From contig NZ_BDAI01000008.1 in assembly GCF_002091755.1 (NCBI RefSeq), forward strand, positions 124,001 to 188,000: 64,000 bases of DNA, written 5' to 3'. Origin of the DNA: Pseudomonas nitroreducens NBRC 12694. Its GTDB lineage: Bacteria; Pseudomonadota; Gammaproteobacteria; Pseudomonadales; Pseudomonadaceae. Numbering within the stretch: position 1 is the first letter of the stretch; every line of letters starts with the position of its first letter. Below, one piece after another: positions 1 to 14,429 of this stretch. The notes beneath the pieces are model-generated. The model worked only from the letters and a program-made list of their open reading frames with translations. It had not been told where the DNA came from and did not search any database. Position numbers and translations under genes: made by a program.

Positions 1-3456
<3,456 letters not shown>

Positions 3457-3474
3457 TCCGAGTCTGGTACGGTG

Positions 3475-3499
3475 AAGGGGTGGCAGAAGCCACCCCTTT
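3475..3499 (+). terminator. Hairpin after eno
   Basis: Perfect 10-bp stem AAGGGGTGGC / GCCACCCCTT around an AGAA loop, followed by only one more T, then GCG. It is probably a weak terminator or 3'-stabilising structure for eno mRNA; ftsB begins 21 bases later and may be read through. Confidence 0.55.
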
Positions 3500-3519
3500 G
3501 CGTATAGGGAGCTGAAGGT

Positions 3520-3804
3520 TTGAGGTTACGTAGCCCTTACTGGCTGTTCGTCGTGCTGATCCTGGCGCTGGCCGGCCTGCAGTATCGCCTGTGGGTTGGC
3601 GATGGCAGCCTGGCGCAGGTGCGCGACCTGCAGAAGCAGATCGCCGACCAGCAGGGCGAGAACGAGCGCCTGCTCGAACGTAACCGCATCCTCGAGGCGG
3701 AAGTCGCCGAGCTCAAGAAAGGCACCGAGACCGTCGAGGAGCGTGCCCGTCACGAACTCGGCATGGTCAAGGACAAGGAAACCCTCTACCAGCTCGCGCA
3801 ATGA
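3520..3804 (+). CDS. ftsB: Cell division protein FtsB (TTG start)
   Basis: FtsB is a small bitopic division protein that forms the FtsQ-FtsB-FtsL complex at the septum. The 94-residue product has one N-terminal membrane segment (about residues 7-24, YWLFVVLILALAGL) and then a heptad-rich periplasmic coiled coil (about 28-70, with ENERLLERNRILEAEVAEL). Initiation must be at the TTG at 3520: the sequence MRLRSPYW begins there, a GGGAG motif lies 7-11 bases upstream, and no in-frame ATG exists near it. The last 4 bases overlap ispD, so the two genes are translationally coupled. Confidence 0.96.
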   Translation: MRLRSPYWLFVVLILALAGLQYRLWVGDGSLAQVRDLQKQIADQQGENERLLERNRILEAEVAELKKGTETVEERARHELGMVKDKETLYQLAQ

Positions 3805-4499
3805 CCACTCCCGCCTTCTGGGCCATCATCCCGGCCGCCGGCATCGGTTCGCGGATGCGCGCCGACCGCCCCAAGCAATACCTCGACCTTGCCGGTCGCA
3901 GCATTCTCGAGCGCACCCTCGACTGTTTCCTCGGTCATCCCCGCCTGAAGGGACTCGTGGTGTGCCTGGCCGCCGACGATCCCTGGTGGCCGACCCTGCC
4001 CAGCGCTTCCAATGAGCTGATCCAGTGCGCCGATGGCGGCCGCGAGCGCGCCGATTCCGTGCTCAACGGCCTGCTGCGTCTGACCGAACTGGGCGCCACG
4101 CCGGACGACTGGGTACTGGTGCACGACGCCGCTCGCCCGAACCTGGCGCGTACCGACCTGGACCGCCTGCTGGAAGAGCTGGAGTTCGACGCCGTAGGCG
4201 GCCTGCTCGGCGTGCCCGCGCGGGACACCTTGAAGCGCGTCGGCGCCGATGGCCGCGTGGTCGAAACCATCGATCGCAGCGTGGTCTGGCAGGCCTACAC
4301 CCCGCAGATGTTCCGTCTCGGCGCCCTGCACCGCGCGCTCGCCTATGCGCTGGTGGCCGACGCGGCCATCACCGATGAGGCGTCTGCCATGGAGTGGGCG
4401 GGCTATGCGCCGCGCATGGTGGAAGGGCGGGTGGACAACATCAAGGTCACCACCCCGGAAGACCTGCAGCGCCTGCAGCGTAGCTTCGCCAAGCACTGA
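3801..4499 (+). CDS. ispD: 2-C-methyl-D-erythritol 4-phosphate cytidylyltransferase
   Basis: IspD transfers CMP from CTP to methylerythritol phosphate, the third step of the MEP isoprenoid pathway. The 232 residues are standard. The N-terminal nucleotide-binding signature PAAGIGSRM with PKQYLDL and the HDAARP motif are present. The start ATG overlaps the ftsB stop (ATGA). The pathway partner ispF is 5 kb downstream, beyond the sulfur-transport and formaldehyde genes. REP-type repeats follow the stop. Confidence 0.97.
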   Translation: MTTPAFWAIIPAAGIGSRMRADRPKQYLDLAGRSILERTLDCFLGHPRLKGLVVCLAADDPWWPTLPSASNELIQCADGGRERADSVLNGLLRLTELGATPDDWVLVHDAARPNLARTDLDRLLEELEFDAVGGLLGVPARDTLKRVGADGRVVETIDRSVVWQAYTPQMFRLGALHRALAYALVADAAITDEASAMEWAGYAPRMVEGRVDNIKVTTPEDLQRLQRSFAKH

Positions 4500-4542
4500 T
4501 TATTGCTGGCCGGCACTTGACCGGTCGCGGCATATCCGACCT

Positions 4543-4624
4543 CTGTAGGAGCGAGCTGGCTCGCGAACTTGGCCAGCACTGAAGTCGCCGGAAACCTTGT
4601 TCGCGAGCAAGCTCGCTTCTACAG
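4543..4624. repeat. REP doublet (REPIN-like), copy 1
   Basis: Two inverted copies of the Pseudomonas REP palindrome: CTGTAGGAGCGAGCTGGCTC at 4543-4562 continuing CGCGAAC, and its complement GTTCGCGAGCAAGCTCGC at 4599-4616 continuing TTCTACAG. They are separated by about 30 bases. A second doublet with a similar spacer lies at 29284-29378. REPINs are known non-autonomous elements moved by RAYT transposases; no RAYT gene is in this window. Confidence 0.85.
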
Positions 4625-4644
4625 ACTGCGCCCTGGGCCGAACC

Positions 4645-4719
4645 CTTGGAGCGGGCTCTGTCCGCGATAGGTTCGAGTCGCGTCGGAAGCCCGTCGCGGA
4701 CGGAGTCCGCTCTTACAAG
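4645..4719. repeat. Second, variant inverted repeat pair
   Basis: A related but different inverted pair follows the REP doublet: TTGGAGCGGGCTCTGTCCGC near 4647-4666 and GTCGCGGACGGAGTCCGCTC near 4693-4712, ending in TTACAAG. Each half is an imperfect palindrome around CGGGCTCTGTCCGCG. It probably also forms the 3' boundary of the convergent ispD and TusA-like transcripts. It fills the rest of the gap, with no gene in it. Confidence 0.6.
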
Positions 4720-4726
4720 AGCAGCT

Positions 4727-4975
4727 TCAGCCCAGTAGCGGTACTTCGATCAGGAAGCGGAACAGCGCGCCGTGCTGCTCCACTGCCAGGCAATGATAGC
4801 CATGACGCCGGGTGTCTTCCGGAATGCCATGGACCGACTGCGAGCAGTCGGTGACCACTTCCAGCAGATCGCCCGGCTTGAGCGTCTCCAGAGTTTCCAG
4901 GGTGGCGATGGCGTTGTACGGGCAGTGTTCGCCGCGCAGGTCAAGCGACAGCGTCGGCGTCTTGGTTTCGGACAT
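4727..4975 (-). CDS. TusA/YedF-family sulfurtransferase-like protein
   Basis: Small cytoplasmic TusA-fold protein of 82 residues. TusA relatives carry persulfide (or selenium) on the Cys of a CPxP motif and pass it to partners. Here the motif is C18-P-Y-N21, so the Cys is kept but the second Pro is replaced by Asn. The gene overlaps the 3' end of the upstream YedE-type permease by 35 bases. Paired yeeE-yeeD (tsuA-tsuB) and yedE-yedF genes are known elsewhere for thiosulfate or selenium use. The exact substrate cannot be told from sequence. Confidence 0.88.
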   Translation of the reverse strand: MSETKTPTLSLDLRGEHCPYNAIATLETLETLKPGDLLEVVTDCSQSVHGIPEDTRRHGYHCLAVEQHGALFRFLIEVPLLG

Positions 4976-6167
4976 CGTTGGTCTTCCGTCTACGAGTGAA
5001 GCGCTGCGCGTTGAGCTGCACCAGCAGCATGCACAGCGCGAGGCCGGCGAAAGTGATCAGCAGGCCGCCGCCGGGGCCGAACTCCTGCAGCAGATTGAGC
5101 TTGGGATAAGGCAGCGCGAGGCTGGTGCCGAGCTGGTCCCAGAACACCGCGACCAGGGTGCCGCCGATCACGTTGCCGACGCCGACCACCCAGAAATGCA
5201 CCTGGCCTTCCATCGAGCGGTACATCCAGCCGGTCTCGCAGCCGCCGGCCAGCACGATGCCGATGCCGAACAGCACGCCACCGATCACGGCGTTCGGTCC
5301 CATCCAGAAGATCTTCGGCGGCAGGCCGTTGTGGATCGCCGCGAAAGTGCCGATGCAGGCAGCGGCCATGCCCAGCAGGATGCCCAGTGCGGCCTGGGTC
5401 CGGCCGGTGGTCCAGAGGTCGCGGGCGGCGCTGGTGAAGCAAATCTGCGCGCGCTCGATCAGGCCGCCGAACAGCAGGCCGAACAGGCAGGCCATGCCCA
5501 GCACCAGCGAGACTTCGAAGCGCCAGGCAGCGAACAGCGCGGCGAGCGCCAGTACGCCCATGCCCAGGCGCCATTGCAGTTTGGCACGGCGAGCGAGGGC
5601 TTCGGCACTCGGCAGGGCTGCCGCCTTGCCGCCAACCTTCAACGGAATGCGCAGGAAGGGCAGCAGGCTGATCTTCACGCCGAACCAGGCGCCGATCACG
5701 GTGGAGAACATGAAGGCCCAGGCGTGCACCGAGAACATCGGGATACCGGTGAAGAAGGCTGCCAGGTTGCAGCCCATCGCCAGGCGTGCGCCGAAGCCGG
5801 CAATCACGCCGCCTATCAAGCCCTGCAGCAGGCGGCGCTTGCTGGTCGGCCAGCGCAGGCTGACGTTACCGGCCCAGAGCGCACAGACCAGCGCGCCGAG
5901 GAACATGCCGATGATCATCACGCCATCGATGCGATCCAGCGGCGTGCCCTGCAGGCCGATGATCTTGAAGTAGCTCCATTCCTGCGGCTGCAGGCCGAAC
6001 CAGGACAGTATGTGGCCGCCCCAGCGGGTGAACTCGCCGGTGACGGCCCAGAAGGTGCCGGTCATGGCGAAGTAGTAAGCCGAGATGACACCCAGGGCGA
6101 CCAGGGTTGGCAGTGGCGACCAGAAGCGCAGCAGAAAACGCTCGCGGAAGGAAGAAAGGGCTGACAT
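4941..6167 (-). CDS. YeeE/YedE-family inner-membrane sulfur/selenium transporter
   Basis: Polytopic membrane protein of 408 residues with about ten hydrophobic segments. The family motifs MGCNLAAFFTGIP, ICFTSAARDLW and GGCETGWMYRSMEGQ, each with a conserved Cys, identify it as YeeE/YedE. In the family, YeeE (TsuA) takes up thiosulfate through a chain of Cys residues, while YedE is associated with selenium metabolism. Being coupled to a TusA-like partner supports uptake of a reduced sulfur or selenium compound delivered as a persulfide. Which of the two functions applies is unresolved. Confidence 0.88.
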   Translation of the reverse strand: MSALSSFRERFLLRFWSPLPTLVALGVISAYYFAMTGTFWAVTGEFTRWGGHILSWFGLQPQEWSYFKIIGLQGTPLDRIDGVMIIGMFLGALVCALWAGNVSLRWPTSKRRLLQGLIGGVIAGFGARLAMGCNLAAFFTGIPMFSVHAWAFMFSTVIGAWFGVKISLLPFLRIPLKVGGKAAALPSAEALARRAKLQWRLGMGVLALAALFAAWRFEVSLVLGMACLFGLLFGGLIERAQICFTSAARDLWTTGRTQAALGILLGMAAACIGTFAAIHNGLPPKIFWMGPNAVIGGVLFGIGIVLAGGCETGWMYRSMEGQVHFWVVGVGNVIGGTLVAVFWDQLGTSLALPYPKLNLLQEFGPGGGLLITFAGLALCMLLVQLNAQRFTRRRKTNDVRNQDADAVA

Positions 6168-6235
6168 CTCGTCGTCCTTGATCCGAAGGGTGGGAAACCG
6201 CCCATTCTAGCCAAGGCCACTTTCAGCCGCTTGCT

Positions 6236-7129
6236 TCATGGCAAAGGAGCGGGCTGAAGATGCTGTAGGCCTTCCTTGAGGTGATCCACCAGTTGCCGCA
6301 CCTTGGGCGACAGGTGCCGCTGCTGTGGATAAAGCGCCCAGACCCCGGTATTGGGCGGCTGATGTTGGTCCAGCAAGGAAACCAGGCGGCCGCTGCGCAG
6401 GTGTTCCAACACATAGTAATCCGGCAGTTGGCACAGGCCGAAGCCGCGCAACGCCGCGTCCAGCACCGCCTGGCCGCTGTTGCAGCGCCAGTTGCCCTGC
6501 ACCCGGTGCTGGGTTTCGCGGCCGTCCTCGAGGAAACTCCACTGGTCGCTGCTGCCCACCAGGCAATTGTGTTGCGCGAGCTCTGCCACACTGTGTGGCG
6601 CGCCGTGGTGGGCGAGGTAGCCCGGCGTTGCACAGAGGTACATCACCCTCGGCGCCAGACGGGTTGCCACCAGCCGGGAGTCGCTCAGGCGCCCCAGGCG
6701 GATCGCCAGGTCGAAGCCTTCGTGGAACAGGTCGAGTTGGCGGTTGGACAGCTCTATCTCCACGCGCAACTGTGGAAACTGCTCCATGAACCCGTTCACC
6801 AGTGGCACCACGAACCGCTCGCCGTAAGCCACCGCGCAGGTCATGCGCAGCAGTCCCTTGGGCTCGGCAGATAGATCGCTCACCGCCCGCAAGGCTTCCT
6901 CGCGAGCGTCCTGCAGGCGCCGGCAATGCTGCAGGAAGGTCTGGCCGGCTTCGCTCAGCGTCACCTTTCGGGTGTTGCGGTAAAGCAGGCGCGTCTGCAG
7001 GCGCTCCTCCAGCCGCGCGACCTGGCGGCTGACGTGGGATGAAGATACGCCGAGGCGCTCGGCGGCGGCGGTGAACTGACCGGTTTCGGCGACGGCAACG
7101 AATTCGTCCAGTCCTTCCCAGCGGTGCAT
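6236..7129 (-). CDS. LysR-family regulator, probable GfnR homologue
   Basis: 297-residue LysR-type regulator. The N-terminal winged HTH spans about residues 5-62 (TAAAERLGVSSSHVSRQVARLEERL) and is followed by an effector-binding domain. It is divergent from adhC. In P. aeruginosa the LysR gene at this place (PA3630, gfnR, from memory) activates glutathione-dependent formaldehyde detoxification, and context supports the same role here. A perfect 8-bp inverted repeat lies 19 bases upstream of its start and is the likely operator. Confidence 0.85.
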   Translation of the reverse strand: MHRWEGLDEFVAVAETGQFTAAAERLGVSSSHVSRQVARLEERLQTRLLYRNTRKVTLSEAGQTFLQHCRRLQDAREEALRAVSDLSAEPKGLLRMTCAVAYGERFVVPLVNGFMEQFPQLRVEIELSNRQLDLFHEGFDLAIRLGRLSDSRLVATRLAPRVMYLCATPGYLAHHGAPHSVAELAQHNCLVGSSDQWSFLEDGRETQHRVQGNWRCNSGQAVLDAALRGFGLCQLPDYYVLEHLRSGRLVSLLDQHQPPNTGVWALYPQQRHLSPKVRQLVDHLKEGLQHLQPAPLP

Positions 7130-7147
7130 GTGGATTGTCCCTGTATA

Positions 7148-8458
<1,311 letters not shown>

Positions 8459-8503
8459 TCGAACCGCCGGGCGCCTTGTGCGCCCGCCCTCACAGGAGGC
8501 TCC

Positions 8504-9355
8504 ATGACGGATTCCATCGAACTGATCAGCAGCCAGAAGAGCTTTGGCGGCTGGCACCAGCGCTATCGCCATCGCTCCGAGACGCTCGGCTGCGAGATGG
8601 TCTTTGCGGTCTACCTGCCGCCGCAGGCCGAGCCAGAGGCGGGCCTTCCGGTGCTTTACTGGCTGTCCGGCCTGACCTGCACCGACGAGAACTTCATGCA
8701 GAAGGCCGGCGCCCAGCGCGTGGCCGCGGAACTCGGGATTGTGATCGTTGCGCCGGATACCAGCCCGCGCGGCCCGGAAGTGCCGGGCGATCCGGATGGC
8801 GCGTGGGACTTCGGCCTTGGTGCCGGCTTCTACGTCAATGCCACGCAAGAACCCTGGGCCCGCCATTACCGCATGCACGACTACGTGGTGCAGGAACTGC
8901 CGGCGCTGATCGAGGCGAACTTCCCAGTTTCCCGGAAACGCGGCATCAGCGGGCACTCCATGGGTGGCCATGGCGCATTGATCTGCGCGCTGCGAAATCC
9001 GGGGCGCTACCTGTCGCTATCGGCCTTCGCGCCCATTACGCATCCGAGTGACTGCCCATGGGGCCAGAAGGCCTTGGGCCGCTTCCTGGGTGAGGACCCG
9101 GCCGCCTGGCGCGAGTGGGATGCAGTGGAACTGCTGGCCCACGCCGGCGAGCGCCTGCCGATCCTGGTGGACCAGGGCGAGCGCGACGACTTCCTCGCCG
9201 TGCAACTCAAGCCCGAAGCGCTGCGCGAAGCCGCCGCTGCGGTTGGTCATCCGCTGGACCTGCGCCTGCAGCCCGGTTACGACCACAGCTATTACTTCAT
9301 TGCGAGCTTCATCGAAGATCACCTGCGCCACCATGCCGCGGCGCTCTGCGGCTGA
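8504..9355 (+). CDS. fghA: S-formylglutathione hydrolase
   Basis: Esterase-D-type alpha/beta hydrolase (283 residues) that splits S-formylglutathione to formate and glutathione, completing formaldehyde detoxification begun by AdhC. The nucleophile elbow GHSMGG places Ser152; the Asp lies near DQGERDDF and the His in GYDHSYYF. An AGGAGG ribosome site precedes the ATG. It is cotranscribed with adhC from the gfnR-proximal promoter. ispF begins 59 bases on and may have its own promoter. Confidence 0.95.
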   Translation: MTDSIELISSQKSFGGWHQRYRHRSETLGCEMVFAVYLPPQAEPEAGLPVLYWLSGLTCTDENFMQKAGAQRVAAELGIVIVAPDTSPRGPEVPGDPDGAWDFGLGAGFYVNATQEPWARHYRMHDYVVQELPALIEANFPVSRKRGISGHSMGGHGALICALRNPGRYLSLSAFAPITHPSDCPWGQKALGRFLGEDPAAWREWDAVELLAHAGERLPILVDQGERDDFLAVQLKPEALREAAAAVGHPLDLRLQPGYDHSYYFIASFIEDHLRHHAAALCG

Positions 9356-9414
9356 CACCCTGGGCGCAGTGATCCGGTAGAATCGACGCCCTGACATCAA
9401 CAGGGCGTTTTTTC

Positions 9415-9888
9415 ATGCGTATCGGACATGGCTACGACGTGCACCGCTTCGGCGAGGGAGACTTCATCACCCTTGGCGGCGTGCGTATTCCCCACAAGTT
9501 CGGGCTCGTTGCCCACTCCGACGGCGACGTGCTGTTGCACGCGCTTTCCGATGCCTTGCTGGGCGCCTGCGCGCTGGGCGATATCGGCAAGCACTTCCCT
9601 GATACCGACCCGCAGTTCAAGGGGGCCGACAGTCGCGCACTGTTGCGCCACGTGCTGAGCCTCGTGGAAGCCAAGGGCTGGAAGGTGGAAAACGTCGACA
9701 CCACCATCATCGCCCAGGCGCCGAAGATGGCGCCGCACATCCAGAACATGCGCGAGACCATCGCCGCCGACCTGAAGGTCGAACTGGACCAGGTCAACGT
9801 CAAGGCCACCACCACCGAGAAACTTGGCTTCACCGGGCGCGAAGAGGGCATCGCGGTCCACGCCGTCGCTTTGCTGGGGCGCGCATGA
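9415..9888 (+). CDS. ispF: 2-C-methyl-D-erythritol 2,4-cyclodiphosphate synthase
   Basis: IspF cyclises CDP-methylerythritol 2-phosphate with release of CMP in the MEP pathway. The 157 residues are normal for the trimeric enzyme. Zinc ligands D8, H10 (GYDVHRF) and H42 (LLHALSDAL) are all present. The last 4 bases overlap truD (ATGA), coupling translation of an isoprenoid gene with tRNA modification and the rpoS-region operon. Confidence 0.97.
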   Translation: MRIGHGYDVHRFGEGDFITLGGVRIPHKFGLVAHSDGDVLLHALSDALLGACALGDIGKHFPDTDPQFKGADSRALLRHVLSLVEAKGWKVENVDTTIIAQAPKMAPHIQNMRETIAADLKVELDQVNVKATTTEKLGFTGREEGIAVHAVALLGRA

Positions 9889-10943
9889 CCGAGTTGGAAC
9901 TGCTGGGCCCGCGCGCCCATGGCGAAGCTTGCGGGCAGGCTGTGCTCAAGGCGGTGGCCGAAGACTTCCAGGTCGACGAAGTGCTGGATATCCCGCTCTC
10001 CGGCGATGGCGAGCATCTGTGGCTGTGGGTGGAGAAACGCGGCCTGAACACCGAGGAAGCGGCGCGCCGTCTCGCCCGTGCCGCGGGCGTCCCGGTGAAG
10101 ATGATCAGCTATGCCGGTCTCAAGGACCGCCAGGCGCTGACCCGCCAGTGGTTCAGTCTGCACTTGCCGGGGAAGTCCGATCCGGACCTGACTGCCGCCG
10201 AGGACGACACTCTGCGAATCCTCGAGCGCAATCGCCATCGCCGCAAACTGCAGCGCGGTGCACATTCGGCCAACGGCTTCACCTTGCGCCTGACCGAGCT
10301 GCAGGCACAGCGCGAGCAGCTCGAAGCGCGCCTGAAGGCCATCGTGGCCCAGGGCGTACCGAACTACTTCGGCACCCAGCGCTTCGGCCATGGTGGCGGC
10401 AACGTCTTCGATGCTCGTGGCTTCGCCGAGCGCGGCAAGCTGCCGGAGCATCGCAACATGCGCTCGCGCCTGCTCTCGGCAGCGCGCAGCTATGTCTTCA
10501 ACCAGGTGCTGGCTCGCCGGGTGGCCGAAGGCACCTGGAACCAGGCGCTGGTCGGCGACCTGTTGGCGTTCACCGACAGCCGCAGCTTCTTCCCCGCCGG
10601 CGAAGCGGAATGCTCCGACCCGCGTCTCGCCGCACTCGACCTGCACCCCACCGGCCCCATGTGGGGCGAGGGTGATTCACCCGCGGCGAACCGGCCGGGA
10701 GATATCGAACGCAGCGTGCAGCAAGCGGAGATGGCGCTTTGCCAGTGGCTCGCCAGTGCGGACATGGCGCACGAACGGCGCATTCTGCGCCTCCCCATCC
10801 CGGGCCTTACATGGCATTATCCCGCCCCTGACATTCTGCAACTGGAATTCGTCCTGCCGGCTGGCTGCTTCGCCACCGTGGTAGTGCGCGAGCTGATCGA
10901 CCTCGTGCCGGCAGGGCAGACGGAAAGCCCATGCGCATATTGA
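9885..10943 (+). CDS. truD: tRNA pseudouridine(13) synthase
   Basis: TruD makes pseudouridine at position 13 of tRNA-Glu. The 352 residues match the family. The catalytic Asp is D81 in YAGLKDRQA, and the family segment NYFGTQRFG is present. The start overlaps ispF by 4 bases and the end overlaps surE by 13, so it sits in a translationally coupled string. No anomaly was seen. Confidence 0.96.
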   Translation: MTELELLGPRAHGEACGQAVLKAVAEDFQVDEVLDIPLSGDGEHLWLWVEKRGLNTEEAARRLARAAGVPVKMISYAGLKDRQALTRQWFSLHLPGKSDPDLTAAEDDTLRILERNRHRRKLQRGAHSANGFTLRLTELQAQREQLEARLKAIVAQGVPNYFGTQRFGHGGGNVFDARGFAERGKLPEHRNMRSRLLSAARSYVFNQVLARRVAEGTWNQALVGDLLAFTDSRSFFPAGEAECSDPRLAALDLHPTGPMWGEGDSPAANRPGDIERSVQQAEMALCQWLASADMAHERRILRLPIPGLTWHYPAPDILQLEFVLPAGCFATVVVRELIDLVPAGQTESPCAY

Positions 10944-11689
10944 TTGCCAACGACGACGGGGTCACTGCACCCGGTATCGCCGCGCTTCACGACGCGCTGT
11001 CCGATTATGCGGACTGCATCGTGATCGCCCCGGAAGCCGATCGTAGCGGAGCGAGTAGTTCGCTGACGCTGGATCGGCCGCTGCATCCCCATCGCCTGGG
11101 CAATGGTTTCATCAGCCTCAACGGCACTCCGACCGACTGCGTGCACCTGGGCCTCAACGGTCTGCTCGAAGAAGTGCCGGAGATGGTCGTCTCGGGTATC
11201 AATCTCGGCGCCAACCTGGGCGATGACGTGCTCTACTCGGGTACCGTGGCCGCAGCCCTGGAAGGGCGTTTCCTGTCCCGGCCGGCCTTCGCCTTCTCGC
11301 TGTGTTCGCGCTTGACGGACAACCTGCCGGCCGCGATGCATTTCGCCCGCCTGCTGGTGGAGTCCCACGAGAAGCTCGATCTGCCGCCGCGTACCGTGCT
11401 CAACGTGAATATCCCCAACCTGCCGCTGGAGCGCATCAAGGGCATCCAGCTGACTCGCCTGGGGCATCGTGCTCGCGCCAAGCCGCCGGTCAAGGTGGTC
11501 AACCCGCGCGGCAAGGAAGGCTACTGGATTGCCGCCGCCGGCGACGCCGAAGACGGCGGCGAGGGCACCGATTTCCATGCCGTCATGCAGGGGTACGTGT
11601 CGATTACGCCACTGCAGATGGACCGGACCTTCCGGGAGGCGTTCAATGTCCTTGGCGACTGGCTCGGAGGGCTCGACCATGGCCAATGA
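10931..11689 (+). CDS. surE: 5'/3'-nucleotidase SurE
   Basis: Stationary-phase survival nucleotidase that dephosphorylates nucleoside monophosphates and short polyphosphate. The 252 residues begin [10 protein letters not shown], giving the metal-binding D8-D9 pair, with a further metal site in [12 protein letters not shown]. It starts inside the truD 3' end and its 3' end overlaps the pcm start chosen here. The surE-pcm-nlpD-rpoS order is the classical stationary-phase cluster of gammaproteobacteria. Confidence 0.96.
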   Translation: MRILIANDDGVTAPGIAALHDALSDYADCIVIAPEADRSGASSSLTLDRPLHPHRLGNGFISLNGTPTDCVHLGLNGLLEEVPEMVVSGINLGANLGDDVLYSGTVAAALEGRFLSRPAFAFSLCSRLTDNLPAAMHFARLLVESHEKLDLPPRTVLNVNIPNLPLERIKGIQLTRLGHRARAKPPVKVVNPRGKEGYWIAAAGDAEDGGEGTDFHAVMQGYVSITPLQMDRTFREAFNVLGDWLGGLDHGQ

Positions 11690-12350
11690 ATTGTCCCGCC
11701 GCGGCGGCATCGGCATGACCTCCCAGCGTACCCGTGAGCGGCTGATCCAGCGTTTGTACGAAGAGGGGCTGTCCAACGCCCACGTGCTGGAAGTAATCCG
11801 CCGTACCCCGCGCCATCTGTTCGTCGATGAAGCGCTGTCGCACCGCGCCTACGAAGATACCGCGCTGCCCATCGGGCACAACCAGACCATTTCGCAGCCC
11901 TTCATGGTGGCGCGGATGACCGAGTTGCTGCTGGCTGCTGGTCCGTTGGACAAGGTCCTGGAGATCGGCACCGGCTCCGGGTACCAGACCGCCGTGCTGT
12001 CGCAACTGGTGGAGCGGGTATTCTCCGTCGAGCGCATCCAGGCCCTGCAGGACCGCGCCAAGGAGCGACTTGCGGAGCTAAACCTGAGAAATGTTGTCTT
12101 TCGTTGGGGCGATGGCTGGGAAGGTTGGCCCGCCCTGGCGCCTTACAACGGCATCATCGTCACCGCAGCTGCGGCCGAGGTCCCGCAGGCATTGCTGGAC
12201 CAGCTGGCGCCCGGGGGGCGGCTGGTGATTCCGGTAGGCGGTGGCGAGGTGCAGCAACTGATGCTGATCGTCCGCACCGAGGATGGCTTCCAGCGGCAGG
12301 TGCTGGACTCCGTCCGCTTTGTCCCGCTGCTCAACGGTCCGCTAGGCTGA
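11679..12350 (+). CDS. pcm: Protein-L-isoaspartate O-methyltransferase
   Basis: Methylates L-isoaspartyl residues in damaged proteins as the first step of repair. The SAM-binding motif [14 protein letters not shown] and the [12 protein letters not shown] segment are clear. Two starts are possible: ATG 11679, preceded by GGAGG with an 8-base spacer and overlapping the surE stop (223 residues), or ATG 11715 (211 residues, the length I recall for P. aeruginosa) with no good ribosome site. I chose the first on the Shine-Dalgarno evidence. Confidence 0.93.
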   Translation: MANELSRRGGIGMTSQRTRERLIQRLYEEGLSNAHVLEVIRRTPRHLFVDEALSHRAYEDTALPIGHNQTISQPFMVARMTELLLAAGPLDKVLEIGTGSGYQTAVLSQLVERVFSVERIQALQDRAKERLAELNLRNVVFRWGDGWEGWPALAPYNGIIVTAAAAEVPQALLDQLAPGGRLVIPVGGGEVQQLMLIVRTEDGFQRQVLDSVRFVPLLNGPLG

Positions 12351-12423
12351 GAGCAGGCCGGTCAAGGCTGCGGTTACTGCCGGCCAGTGAGGCTGGACGT
12401 CAATTCATGGATAAGGGGGATGG

Positions 12424-13272
12424 GTGAGCTTGACAGCGACCCTGTGTCAACGGAACTGGATCAAGGGCCTGGGCCACGCTGTGGTGGCCATTGCCGTCTG
12501 CTCTCTGCTGGCGGCCTGTTCTTCGACTTCGCGCAGTACCACAACCGTGGTGGACCGCAACGCCCAGCAGAAGCCGGCTGTTACCAGTGGCCAATATGTG
12601 GTGCGCCCCGGTGACACGTTGTACTCCATCGCCTTCCGCTATGGCTGGGACTGGAAAGCCCTGGCTGCGCGCAACAACATCTCCGCGCCCTATACCATTC
12701 GCCCAGGCCAGGCCATTCGCTTTGACGGCGGATCGACGGCTGCGCCGTCTGTCGCCAAAGGTGCTACGCCTGTCGCGCCAGTTGTTGTCAACAAACCGAC
12801 ATCTACCCCGGCGACCGCCAGCAAACCGACCACGCCCGCCGTCACCGCACCAGCACAACCGACCGCTAGCGGCGGAACTCCGGCGGTAGCAGCGGGGGCC
12901 CCCGGAGGCTGGATCTGGCCAACCAATGGCACGCTTATTGGGCGTTTTGCATCAAACGGCAGTTTGAATAAAGGGATTGATATAGCCGGGCAATTGGGCC
13001 AGCCTGTCCTGGCTGCGTCTAATGGCACGGTGGTGTACGCCGGTAGTGGTTTGCGGGGCTACGGCGAACTCGTGATCATCAAGCACAGCGATACCTACGT
13101 AAGCGCCTACGGTCACAACCGTAGGTTGCTGGTGCGGGAAGGGCAACAGGTCAAAGTCGGGCAGAACATTGCCGAGATGGGCTCCACAGGGACTGACCGG
13201 GTGAAGCTGCACTTCGAGATTCGCCGCCAGGGTAAGCCTGTAGATCCGCTGCAATACTTGCCAAGTCGTTGA
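12424..13272 (+). CDS. nlpD: LysM/M23 lipoprotein NlpD
   Basis: Outer-membrane lipoprotein that activates amidases for septal peptidoglycan splitting. The GTG start at 12424 follows AAGGGGGA. The signal peptide ends in the lipobox LLAAC, with C32 as lipidation site. A LysM domain follows (about residues 58-101, YVVRPGDTLYSIAFRYGW), then a Pro/Thr/Ala-rich linker (about 108-155), then a LytM/M23 domain to the end. As in other NlpD proteins the M23 domain appears to lack a full set of zinc ligands. In pseudomonads a main rpoS promoter lies inside nlpD (established for the genus). Confidence 0.93.
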   Translation: MSLTATLCQRNWIKGLGHAVVAIAVCSLLAACSSTSRSTTTVVDRNAQQKPAVTSGQYVVRPGDTLYSIAFRYGWDWKALAARNNISAPYTIRPGQAIRFDGGSTAAPSVAKGATPVAPVVVNKPTSTPATASKPTTPAVTAPAQPTASGGTPAVAAGAPGGWIWPTNGTLIGRFASNGSLNKGIDIAGQLGQPVLAASNGTVVYAGSGLRGYGELVIIKHSDTYVSAYGHNRRLLVREGQQVKVGQNIAEMGSTGTDRVKLHFEIRRQGKPVDPLQYLPSR

Positions 13273-13367
13273 CGGTAGCTGTTCCCCTGCGTGGGTGAGC
13301 GGGCCTCGGTGTCCTAAGGATAAGGTCGCACCGGGACTTGTTGTCGAACTCAGCAAGGGATAACGAC

Positions 13368-14372
13368 ATGGCACTTAAAAAAGAAGGGCCGGAGTTTGAC
13401 GTCGATGATGAAGTGCTCCTCCTGGAGCCTGGCATCATCCTCGAAGAATCATTTGCCGAAGAGCAGGTATCGCTTCGAGTCACTCCTAAAGCCACCTCAC
13501 TCTCCTCTCTCAAGCAACACAAGCACATCGATTACAGCCGCGCGCTCGACGCGACCCAGTTGTATCTGAATGAAATCGGTTTCTCGCCGCTTCTGACCCC
13601 GGAAGAGGAAGTCCACTTTGCGCGACTCGCGCAGAAGGGCGACCCGGCCGGCCGGCGACGGATGATCGAAAGCAACCTGCGTCTGGTGGTGAAGATCGCG
13701 CGACGGTACGTCAATCGCGGCCTTTCCCTGCTCGACCTGATCGAAGAGGGCAACCTTGGGCTGATCCGCGCGGTGGAGAAATTCGACCCGGAGCGCGGCT
13801 TCCGTTTCTCCACCTACGCGACCTGGTGGATTCGTCAGACCATCGAGCGGGCCATCATGAACCAGACCCGCACCATTCGATTGCCGATTCACGTGGTGAA
13901 GGAGCTCAACGTTTACTTGCGGGCCGCTCGCGAGCTGACCCACAAACTGGACCACGAGCCGTCGCCCGAGGAAATCGCCAACCTGCTCGAGAAGCCGGTG
14001 GAAGAGGTCAAGCGGATGCTCGGTCTGAACGAGCGCGTCACTTCGGTGGACGTCTCTCTCGGCCCTGACTCGGATAAGACGCTGCTCGATACCCTGACCG
14101 ATGATCGTCCAACCGACCCCTGTGAGTTACTGCAGGACGACGATCTCAGCGAGAGCATCGATCAGTGGTTGTCGGAGCTGACCGATAAGCAGCGCGAGGT
14201 GGTGATTCGTCGCTTTGGCCTGCGCGGCCATGAAAGCAGCACCCTTGAGGAGGTTGGCCAGGAAATCGGCCTGACCCGCGAGCGAGTTCGGCAGATCCAG
14301 GTTGAGGCCCTCAAGCGTCTGCGCGAGATCCTCGAGAAAAACGGCCTGTCGAGCGACGCGCTGTTCCAGTAG
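13368..14372 (+). CDS. rpoS: RNA polymerase sigma factor RpoS
   Basis: Stationary-phase and general stress sigma factor. The ATG at 13368 follows CAAGGGATAACGAC and gives 334 residues, the P. aeruginosa length; the upstream extension to 13338 has no support. Regions 1.2, 2 ([29 protein letters not shown]), 3 and 4 ([26 protein letters not shown] as its HTH) follow in order. About 95 bases of untranslated leader separate it from nlpD. An intrinsic terminator follows at 14394-14419. Confidence 0.98.
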   Translation: MALKKEGPEFDVDDEVLLLEPGIILEESFAEEQVSLRVTPKATSLSSLKQHKHIDYSRALDATQLYLNEIGFSPLLTPEEEVHFARLAQKGDPAGRRRMIESNLRLVVKIARRYVNRGLSLLDLIEEGNLGLIRAVEKFDPERGFRFSTYATWWIRQTIERAIMNQTRTIRLPIHVVKELNVYLRAARELTHKLDHEPSPEEIANLLEKPVEEVKRMLGLNERVTSVDVSLGPDSDKTLLDTLTDDRPTDPCELLQDDDLSESIDQWLSELTDKQREVVIRRFGLRGHESSTLEEVGQEIGLTRERVRQIQVEALKRLREILEKNGLSSDALFQ

Positions 14373-14393
14373 CTGCTAAGTCGACAATGAAGA

Positions 14394-14419
14394 AGCCCGG
14401 ATGAATCCGGGCTTTTTTA
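14394..14419 (+). terminator. rpoS intrinsic terminator
   Basis: Stem AAGCCCGG / CCGGGCTT with a 6-base loop running into six Ts (14413-14418). It directly precedes the GacA box of rsmZ, cleanly separating rpoS transcription from the small-RNA gene. Confidence 0.9.
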
Positions 14420-14429
14420 TGCGCTCTGA

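Noticed and set aside
4812..6164. 450-codon plus-strand ORF opposite the YedE-type gene
   Set aside because: Ala/Gln/His-rich mirror frame; the minus-strand permease carries the family motifs.
13338..13367. Ten-codon N-terminal extension of RpoS
   Set aside because: RpoS of P. aeruginosa starts at [10 protein letters not shown], and the ATG at 13368 has its own ribosome site.
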